Shown here piece by piece: positions 7,210 to 11,885 of a stretch of DNA of 11,885 bases (positions within the stretch are counted from its first letter, which is position 1; each line of letters opens with the position of its first letter). A model generated the notes under the pieces. That model searched no databases. It was not told where the DNA came from and was given only the letters and a program-made list of their open reading frames with translations. The translations under genes and the position numbers were made by a program. Where the stretch lies: the NCBI GenBank assembly GCA_038199755.1, contig JBBPYR010000281.1:1-11885 (forward strand). Reading direction: 5' to 3'. The DNA comes from JBBPYR01 sp038199755 (GTDB lineage: Bacteria; Chloroflexota; Ktedonobacteria; Ktedonobacterales; Ktedonobacteraceae).

Positions 7210-7238
7210 TTGAATATCGATCAACGCAATGCTAGTGT
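7210..7238 (+). promoter_or_regulatory. Candidate promoter for the zinc-ribbon gene
   Basis: TTGAAT (7210-7215) and TAGTGT (7233-7238) are 17 bp apart, each with four or more matches to the sigma-70 consensus. The predicted transcript starts about 85 nt before the ATG at 7332. Confidence 0.35.
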
Positions 7239-7331
7239 GATAGAGAAGCGTGATTGAGGTACGTCCCTGTCAATAGCGTAAAGGGTAGTAGTCTCATTCT
7301 TTATTTCAAGAAAAAGGTAGGCGAAACGAGA

Positions 7332-8279
7332 ATGCTCTGTGTACATTGTCACATGACACGACCGTATGACTGGAATGCCTGTCCACAGTGTGGTGCATCT
7401 TCTCCACTCTATGATCGGTCACAAGCTGCTAGTATCGAACAGGCAGCAAGCCAGTGGCCGTGGGAAGGGCAGGAAACACAAGGCTCAGAACAACAAGAGA
7501 TACAGTCTGGACCACTGACCCCCACTGAGATGCCACAGATGTCGATGCTACCAGTACCCTATCAGCAGCAACAGGGTATGTTTCCACCGATGCAATTTCC
7601 TGGGACAGCACTCCAACCCGCGCAAGAAGACATTATGGTCCAAATGGCCCAAAACCCTAACGCAATGCTTCCCGCGTTTCCTGGACAGTTTGATAACGAA
7701 CCCATTGTCTTTGTCCCCCCCATGTATACCAAACCACGGCCAGTCATTCCTCGTTATCGCATCATCAGCGGCCTGTTGAGCGTTCTGATCGTTGGCCTTC
7801 TGACATGCACCGGAGCAGGCTACTATGCTAAAGCCACCGGCAAACTACAATATTTACAGCGCGTCGTTGGTGGGGCTGCCCCAGCTAGCCTCGCACCTAC
7901 TGCCGCGCCCAATCTTGCCGATCCACAAATGCAGCCTATGACTGGCCCAGCCTATGTGGTTATTACATCAGCAGTCATGACTGCCCATACGGACCCCACA
8001 AATCCCTATTTCGCCAAAGAGCCGGAAAACAAGTTTGTCGTCAGCCATCTGATCCATTTGATTTATAGTGTGCAGAAGCCAGCAACCGCGGGTGTTGTCA
8101 AAACAGTCTGGTATACCAATAACCTCTACTATGGCTCAGTGCTCAGCAAAACGATTCCCGCAGGTGCCACACAGACGGGCGATTCGCAAGTAAAATATAT
8201 GCAACCGTGTGAGGGCAAAGTTGAGTTGTATTGGAACAATCAGTTAGCGTGGACACTCTTCTTCGTGGTCCGTCAATAA
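7332..8279 (+). CDS. Zinc-ribbon, single-TM membrane protein of unknown function
   Basis: The 315-residue protein begins at once with a zinc ribbon: C3-VH-C6 and C17-PQ-C20. A Gln/Pro/Met-rich low-complexity linker follows (about 24-140), then one membrane helix (about 145-166) preceded by positive residues (KPRPVIPRYR). The ribbon should therefore face the cytoplasm. The external part has an Ala/Pro-rich stretch (about 180-205) and a folded domain (about 206-315) that looks rich in beta strands, with VKTVWYTNNLYYGSV and WTLFFVVRQ. I do not recognise this domain. The ATG at 7332 is preferred over the in-frame TTG at 7254 because the ribbon starts right after it and AAAGGTAGG precedes it by about 10 nt. 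The gene is probably transcribed alone, from the promoter at 7210-7238 to the hairpin just after its stop. Confidence 0.82.
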   Translation: MLCVHCHMTRPYDWNACPQCGASSPLYDRSQAASIEQAASQWPWEGQETQGSEQQEIQSGPLTPTEMPQMSMLPVPYQQQQGMFPPMQFPGTALQPAQEDIMVQMAQNPNAMLPAFPGQFDNEPIVFVPPMYTKPRPVIPRYRIISGLLSVLIVGLLTCTGAGYYAKATGKLQYLQRVVGGAAPASLAPTAAPNLADPQMQPMTGPAYVVITSAVMTAHTDPTNPYFAKEPENKFVVSHLIHLIYSVQKPATAGVVKTVWYTNNLYYGSVLSKTIPAGATQTGDSQVKYMQPCEGKVELYWNNQLAWTLFFVVRQ

Positions 8280-8288
8280 GCAGAAACG

Positions 8289-8341
8289 GGCAAGAGAAAA
8301 GGCGATGGATGCTCTCCGTATCCATCGCCTTTTCTCTTGCC
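8289..8341. terminator. Strong bidirectional terminator hairpin
   Basis: A perfect 22-bp stem (8289-8310 with 8320-8341) closes a 9-nt loop, and can extend by a G-T and a C-G pair. The stem contains AAAA/TTTT within the arms rather than a T-run after them. It starts 9 nt after the stop of the zinc-ribbon gene and lies 31 nt beyond the stop of the ferredoxin gene, which converges on it. Both positions fit a shared terminator. Confidence 0.75.
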
Positions 8342-8372
8342 TACCTCATATTTGCCCCTGATTAAAAATAGG

Positions 8373-8678
8373 TTACTTGCATTGGGTATCGACGGAAACA
8401 TCGCCGAAGACCTGTACCTGGCACGAGAGGCGCATATTCGGATTCTTCTTGAGGTCGCCACGCAACCAAAATTTCTCCATAAATGAGAGTGCATTCGTAT
8501 TAGCAGAGGGTGAAACAGCTACACGATCCGTTCCACAGAGGCCGTTGCCATGACAATTGGCAAACTTCCACATACCACAATAGACTGGCACGTCATTTTC
8601 AAGGGCGGGATAGCGTACCGAATCGCCTTCTGGCACATCGACCCGTACACCCTCGCGCACAAATGTAATTGTTGGCAC
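8373..8678 (-). CDS. [2Fe-2S] ferredoxin-type protein with atypical cluster motif
   Basis: The 101-residue protein has the beta-grasp [2Fe-2S] ferredoxin layout: an N-terminal strand pair (TITFVREGVRVDVPEG, 3-18), the cluster loop NCHGNGLCGTDRV, and the C-terminal RLSCQVQVFGDVSV. The family normally reads C-x5-C-x2-C followed by a distant C. Here C42, C48 and C86 are present, but the third position is D51 (codon GAT). Extra cysteines occur at C34 and C100. The start is GTG at 8678, set by AAGGAG 8 nt upstream; an ORF extension to 8732 adds 18 unlikely residues. The gene has its own promoter at 8754-8782 and lies 105 nt after the BACON-repeat gene. No reductase or partner gene is nearby. An electron-transfer role is likely if a cluster binds, but the partner is unknown. 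Confidence 0.85.
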   Translation of the reverse strand: MPTITFVREGVRVDVPEGDSVRYPALENDVPVYCGMWKFANCHGNGLCGTDRVAVSPSANTNALSFMEKFWLRGDLKKNPNMRLSCQVQVFGDVSVDTQCK

Positions 8679-8686
8679 TACAAATT

Positions 8687-8692
8687 CTCCTT
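8687..8692 (-). promoter_or_regulatory. Ribosome binding site that fixes the GTG start of the ferredoxin
   Basis: On the minus strand AAGGAG lies 8 nt before the GTG at 8678. It decides for a GTG start and a 101-residue product instead of the longer ORF from 8732. Confidence 0.8.
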
Positions 8693-8753
8693 GAGAATAA
8701 TTACAATGATTCAACCCGTCATCGGGACCCATGTATATTGCGTCCCATCATCG

Positions 8754-8782
8754 AGTATAGCATAGGTAAACAAGAGCAACAA
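8754..8782 (-). promoter_or_regulatory. Sigma-70-like promoter of the ferredoxin gene
   Basis: On the minus strand TTGTTG (8777-8782) and TATACT (8754-8759) are separated by exactly 17 bp. The predicted start near 8747 gives a leader of about 69 nt. The promoter lies just beyond the stop codon of the upstream BACON-repeat gene, so the ferredoxin can be made independently. Confidence 0.6.
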
Positions 8783-8783
8783 C

Positions 8784-11315
8784 TTATGAAACTACAAACG
8801 TGACCTGGATAGTTTGTGTGGCAACCGTTGTTCCCGTATCACTATCGCTCACGGTGAACGTCGCCGTATAGGTGCCGGGAGTGAGCTGGCTGCTATTGCC
8901 TTGCACATTCACCACTTGACTCTTGCCAGCAGCAACCACACCACTAGTGATGTCAAATGTCAGCCATGGTGCCGCCGCGTCGGGCGTAATCACCCAGTTC
9001 AGGTCTTGCGAACCCGTATCGCTGATGGTAAGGAGCGTAGAGGTATTGGGATAGGTGCCACTCGCGTTCAAGCTCAAACCCGTACTATTCACAGCCATAT
9101 TAGGCCGATCAATCACCGTGATACTCACGGCTATCTTCTGACTCGCGACAGTCGCCCCTGCATCTGTATCCGCGATGGTAATAGTCGTAGTCAATACCCC
9201 TGCGGCGGCTCCCGTTATATCGGGACTTACCGTCAATGTCGTTGTCGAGCCAGCAGCCAATAGGCCTTTCACAGGAGAGACTGGCGCAAAACTTGCCCCA
9301 TTGTTATCTTCGCTCACCGCCCAATTTAAGGGCGCATTGCCCGTATTAGTAAGTGTAAAGCTGCGCGGCGTCAGCGTCTGCCCCTTATAGGCACTAAAGG
9401 TGAGAGGAGTAGCTGGCGCACCGATAGCTGGTTGTGGTGGTGCCGCGACCGTAAACACCACACTGACATCTTTACTCACACCGTTCGCGCTAAAGGTGAT
9501 CGTTCCCTGATAGACACCAGCCCCAAGAGCGGCAGCATTGGCCGAGACTGACACCATCTTCGTCATGCCAGGATCAAGAGAGCCACTGACCGCATCGCTA
9601 CTCAACCAGGCACCCTTGCTAATCGTGGCCACACTCGCCGTCCACGAAAGCGTTGAACCGCCGGTGTTCTGGAGCGTCACGATCTTCCCTGTCGTTTGCT
9701 GTCCAGCCAGAGCGTTGAAGGTCAACGAGGAGAGCGAGACGATCAGGTTTCCCGGCAGAATGGGCGCGATGACGTTCAAGGAAACATTCACCTGAGCATT
9801 CGCGCCGCCAGTAAATGTGATAGCTCCCTGATATTGTCCCGCCGCCAGTTGCAGCGGCCGCACCGCGACCGTTATCACCTGGCTTTGCCCAGGCTCTATA
9901 CTGCCATTGGTTTGAGAAATCATCAACCAGTTGGCACCGTCTGTCGTGCTCACAGAGCTTCCCCAATTCAGTGTTTGCCCACCGTTATTGAGTAGCGTCA
10001 CCGACTGATAGGGGGATATTGCCTGACCCGCGGGTGTTGAAAAGGTCAGAGCGGTGGTGGTGATCGCCAAAGCCGCTGGCTCAGGATTCACCGTCATCTT
10101 CACCGTCACAGTAATAGGCGCAGCACCATTATGCTGCGTGAAGGTAATATGGCCCGTATAGGATTTCGGCGTCAGGCTACCACGATTGCCAGTGACGGTA
10201 ATGAGATCAGTCCCATTGAAGGTATCGTTGTTTGGCGTAATGCTCAACCATGAAGGATCATCACTATGCCCATGCCAGCTAATTTGCCCGCCACCCGTAT
10301 TGAGCAAGGTCAGCGAGCTCTTCGCGGTTGTACCAGCTCTGCCATCGCCCATATCAATGATACCGCTCGGAAGTTTCGCCACTTGGAGATGCGGCGGCAA
10401 CGTTGGTGCTGACTGCACCGTAAGCTTGGTGGAAACACTCAAATTCTCACTGGTATCGGTAGCATGTAGGTAGTGATCGCCAAAGCTCCAGCTGGGTGGC
10501 ACACGCATCACAATTGCAAACATCCCTTGGGCATTTGTCTGTGCCTTGAGTGGCTTATTATCTCCATCCACTATCGTCATTTTTGTATCATAGGTAAAAG
10601 CGATGTCATTCAATGCCCCAAAGCCGCGTCCCGTCAAGTGGAAAGCGTCACCCACACGCAATGGCAGGTCGGGTGCCACCTGTAAGCTGGCTGTTGCCAA
10701 TGTGGGCTGATTGCCCATCAAGACAAAGGCTAGAATGGTACTCGCCACCAAGAAAAAGACGCACGATAAAGCCAACAGCAAGGGTATCACACTTCTTGTT
10801 GCGGGCTTGCGTGGAGGAACCCTTGGCAACAGCAACGATGGCTGTGATACTTCTGGCGCAGCCACGGGAGGACGAGCAGGCATACTGGTATTACTGCTGC
10901 CATTCAACGGAACTGATGCTCTTGCTCGCTGTCGTGGCGGATGCACCTGTGTAGGTTGAGACGCCAGCATACGCTCCATGCGCTCTGTCTGTAGTGCAGG
11001 CAGGGATGGTGGTGTGTCGGCAACACGAGGCAATTCAATATGCTCTGGCTCTCCCTGAATCAAACGGCGTGGTCGCTCATCCTGAGCAAGGGGACGCTGT
11101 ATCGCAATCATGCTCGATTCGTAGGGTTGATCTTCAGGATGTAAACCGGAATAATGCCCAGCCTGATGTGGCGAAGCGGGCGGAACCGAACGAGAAATAG
11201 TGCCGCGCTGTGATAGGCGTACCTTGGAGTGTACAAAGGTGTGTCCACAGCCACCACAGACCTGTGCATCTGCCCGCACCAGTTTATGACAGTAGGCGCA
11301 ACGTTTTGTTTCCAT
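8784..11315 (-). CDS. Zinc-ribbon, single-TM surface protein with five BACON-like repeats
   Basis: The 843-residue protein starts with a zinc ribbon (C6-AY-C9 and C20-GG-C23). A Pro/Arg/Ser-rich linker (about 30-174) leads to one membrane helix (about 175-200) preceded by positive residues, so the ribbon should be cytoplasmic and the rest external. An Ig/IPT-like domain follows (about 207-301, with GDAFHLTGRGFG). Five tandem repeats of about 103 residues then fill the chain to its end: 305-410, 414-516, 522-624, 630-735 and 738-843. Each shows a TLxNTGG-LxW core, an aromatic-rich strand, a GxLxPG turn and a TYxGxITF strand, as in BACON or choice-of-anchor domains. Such domains often bind carbohydrate or serve as adhesive spacers; here the function is unknown. 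No enzyme domain is seen. The ATG at 11315 has only a weak purine site before it. Confidence 0.88.
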   Translation of the reverse strand: METKRCAYCHKLVRADAQVCGGCGHTFVHSKVRLSQRGTISRSVPPASPHQAGHYSGLHPEDQPYESSMIAIQRPLAQDERPRRLIQGEPEHIELPRVADTPPSLPALQTERMERMLASQPTQVHPPRQRARASVPLNGSSNTSMPARPPVAAPEVSQPSLLLPRVPPRKPATRSVIPLLLALSCVFFLVASTILAFVLMGNQPTLATASLQVAPDLPLRVGDAFHLTGRGFGALNDIAFTYDTKMTIVDGDNKPLKAQTNAQGMFAIVMRVPPSWSFGDHYLHATDTSENLSVSTKLTVQSAPTLPPHLQVAKLPSGIIDMGDGRAGTTAKSSLTLLNTGGGQISWHGHSDDPSWLSITPNNDTFNGTDLITVTGNRGSLTPKSYTGHITFTQHNGAAPITVTVKMTVNPEPAALAITTTALTFSTPAGQAISPYQSVTLLNNGGQTLNWGSSVSTTDGANWLMISQTNGSIEPGQSQVITVAVRPLQLAAGQYQGAITFTGGANAQVNVSLNVIAPILPGNLIVSLSSLTFNALAGQQTTGKIVTLQNTGGSTLSWTASVATISKGAWLSSDAVSGSLDPGMTKMVSVSANAAALGAGVYQGTITFSANGVSKDVSVVFTVAAPPQPAIGAPATPLTFSAYKGQTLTPRSFTLTNTGNAPLNWAVSEDNNGASFAPVSPVKGLLAAGSTTTLTVSPDITGAAAGVLTTTITIADTDAGATVASQKIAVSITVIDRPNMAVNSTGLSLNASGTYPNTSTLLTISDTGSQDLNWVITPDAAAPWLTFDITSGVVAAGKSQVVNVQGNSSQLTPGTYTATFTVSDSDTGTTVATQTIQVTFVVS
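8787..10403 (-). repeat. Five tandem BACON-like coding repeats
   Basis: Repeat boundaries on the minus strand are about 10403-10086, 10076-9768, 9752-9444, 9428-9111 and 9104-8787. Repeats 1-3 end in a short strand pair after ITF. Repeats 4 and 5 share a longer insert of the form DTDAGATVASQKI / DSDTGTTVATQTI. Two subfamilies are therefore visible within one protein. The repeats have diverged at the protein level and are not near-identical DNA copies. Confidence 0.8.
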
Positions 11316-11349
11316 ACAGACATCTTTAGGGGTTGGTCTTTGTGAAGGA

Positions 11350-11373
11350 AAAGGGATGTATCCATCACCCTTT
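11350..11373 (-). promoter_or_regulatory. Leader hairpin upstream of the BACON-repeat gene
   Basis: On the minus strand AAAGGG pairs with CCCTTT and ATG with CAT around GATA, with a 2-nt bulge. The second arm runs into TTTT followed by CCTT. It lies 35 nt before the start codon, so it could act as a weak terminator or attenuator, or mark the end of a short upstream transcript. Confidence 0.35.
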
Positions 11374-11630
11374 CACTCACCCCGCCTTTATTTCTCCTGC
11401 GGCACCTTCCCTGGCTCCTTTTTCTGGTCATATATGCAAAGGCATGGCTTGAACGAAGTAATGTCATACGTCCATACCTGAAAACAATGAGTAGTGGGTT
11501 CTACTTTTAAGAACGACGCGCAGGGCCAATTCTCAAATACATCGATACAGATAAGGATCGGCTCGCCGTGCATACTCGTTGCCAGAGCGTACCAATAAAT
11601 AAATAGACATATCACTATGTAGCAGAGTGT

Positions 11631-11639
11631 ATTATATCA
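11631..11639 (-). promoter_or_regulatory. Extended -10 promoter upstream of the BACON-repeat gene
   Basis: The minus strand reads TGATATAAT: a perfect -10 hexamer with the extended TG one base upstream. No good -35 lies 16-18 bp before it; a perfect TTGACA is present but only 9 bp away. The predicted start near 11624 would give a leader of about 308 nt. Confidence 0.5.
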
Positions 11640-11663
11640 CATCTATGTCAATACAGAAATTTT

Positions 11664-11885
11664 TTAATGTGTTGATGTAGTGGTCAGATAGGTGTTAATG
11701 CTGGTACCGCTCAGTGGGCCAATTACGTTGATTGTGGCATTTCCCGAATAATGAACGCCAGTTGCATTACTACCAGCAGCATTCAAGCTGTAGGAGCCCA
11801 AGACCACACCCACGAACGTATAATTACCTGAGGCGTCGGCAGTCACACTCAATAAGGTGACACCAACACTATTGACAAGACTAAC
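11664..11885 (-). CDS. C-terminal end of a secreted/surface protein with a carboxypeptidase-regulatory-like domain (5' end outside window)
   Basis: The minus-strand frame is open from the window edge to a TAA at 11664-11666, giving 73 residues. The segment TADASGNYTFVGVVLGSYSL matches the typical core of carboxypeptidase-regulatory-like or Cna-B/SdrD-B-like beta-sandwich domains, where a DxxGxYxFxxVxxGxYxL pattern is characteristic. The tail is rich in Thr, Ser, Gly and Asn, with no sorting signal or membrane anchor at the C-terminus. A TTG near 11852 could be called as a start, but the frame continues upstream with good protein-like sequence, so the gene is cut by the window. It precedes the BACON-repeat gene on the same strand by 348 bp. 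Secretion is inferred from the domain type only. Confidence 0.75.
   Translation of the reverse strand, partial: VSLVNSVGVTLLSVTADASGNYTFVGVVLGSYSLNAAGSNATGVHYSGNATINVIGPLSGTSINTYLTTTSTH

Larger units (their letters stand above)
6969..7331. other. Divergent intergenic region, 363 bp
   Basis: This non-coding stretch separates the minus-strand proline dehydrogenase group from the plus-strand zinc-ribbon gene and should hold promoters for both. It contains a perfect TATAAT on the minus strand (7111-7116), a plausible plus-strand promoter (7210-7238), a direct repeat CCATTCCTTC at 7058-7067 and 7129-7138, and a short tandem GTATAGC near 7168-7182. An in-frame TTG at 7254 could extend the zinc-ribbon ORF but would place 26 unrelated residues before the ribbon. 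No RNA gene was recognised. Confidence 0.6.
11316..11663. other. Intergenic leader region of the BACON-repeat gene, 348 bp
   Basis: This stretch lies between the partial gene at the right edge and the BACON-repeat gene, both on the minus strand. It holds an extended -10 promoter (11631-11639), a short dyad ACATA-TCAC-TATGT (11607-11620) near the predicted transcription start, and a hairpin (11350-11373) close to the start codon. A 75-codon ORF (11388-11615, minus, GTG start) is open here but has no ribosome site and unconvincing composition. No known RNA family was recognised. Confidence 0.5.

Noticed and set aside
11388..11615. Minus-strand ORF of 75 codons starting just after the extended -10 promoter
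   Set aside because: It has a GTG start without a ribosome site and an odd mix of Cys, aromatic and hydrophobic residues; it could be a leader peptide but nothing supports it beyond position.
11645..11650. TTGACA on the minus strand as the -35 partner of TATAAT at 11631-11636
   Set aside because: The hexamers are only 9 bp apart, too close for sigma-70 promoters; the extended -10 explanation is better.

Overview
The window looks like chromosomal DNA of a Chloroflexota bacterium, most likely class Ktedonobacteria. This is an inference from gene content: zinc-ribbon proteins anchored by one membrane segment, a CopC-CopD-YtkA fusion, a short one-domain proline dehydrogenase, and a palindromic repeat built on a GTAGGGGCATCCCC core. 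Base composition is moderate, and about 85% of the window is coding. No tRNA, rRNA, CRISPR array, transposase, phage gene or defence system is visible.

Layout. (1) Positions 1-4129, plus strand: an unidentified gene tail, then a respiratory-oxidase assembly cluster made of ctaB (heme O synthase), an SCO/SenC copper chaperone and a CopC/CopD/YtkA-like copper protein. A perfect 34-bp inverted repeat with a 24-nt centre lies between ctaB and the SCO gene. Together these genes would supply heme O/A and copper to a heme-copper oxidase. (2) Positions 4286-6968, minus strand, read right to left: a small unknown protein, a proline dehydrogenase, an NlpC/P60 cysteine peptidase with SH3b domains, and a gamma-class carbonic anhydrase-like protein. 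Gaps are short (41 nt, a 14-nt overlap, 73 nt), so one transcript is likely. This group converges on the copper cluster. (3) Positions 6969-7331: a divergent promoter region. (4) Positions 7332-8279, plus strand: a zinc-ribbon, single-TM protein of unknown function, ending at a 22-bp perfect hairpin that probably stops transcription from both sides. (5) Positions 8373-11315, minus strand: a large zinc-ribbon, single-TM surface protein with five BACON-like repeats, followed by a small [2Fe-2S] ferredoxin with its own promoter. (6) Positions 11664-11885, minus strand: the C-terminal end of a secreted protein with a carboxypeptidase-regulatory-like fold.

The points most worth a second look are the ferredoxin, in which an expected cluster-binding cysteine is aspartate; the palindromic repeat immediately before the SCO start codon; the repeated design of a cytoplasmic zinc ribbon plus external domain in two unrelated neighbours; and the long leader of the BACON-repeat gene, with an extended -10 promoter and a hairpin. 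I see no clear new multi-gene system. Most genes belong to known families.
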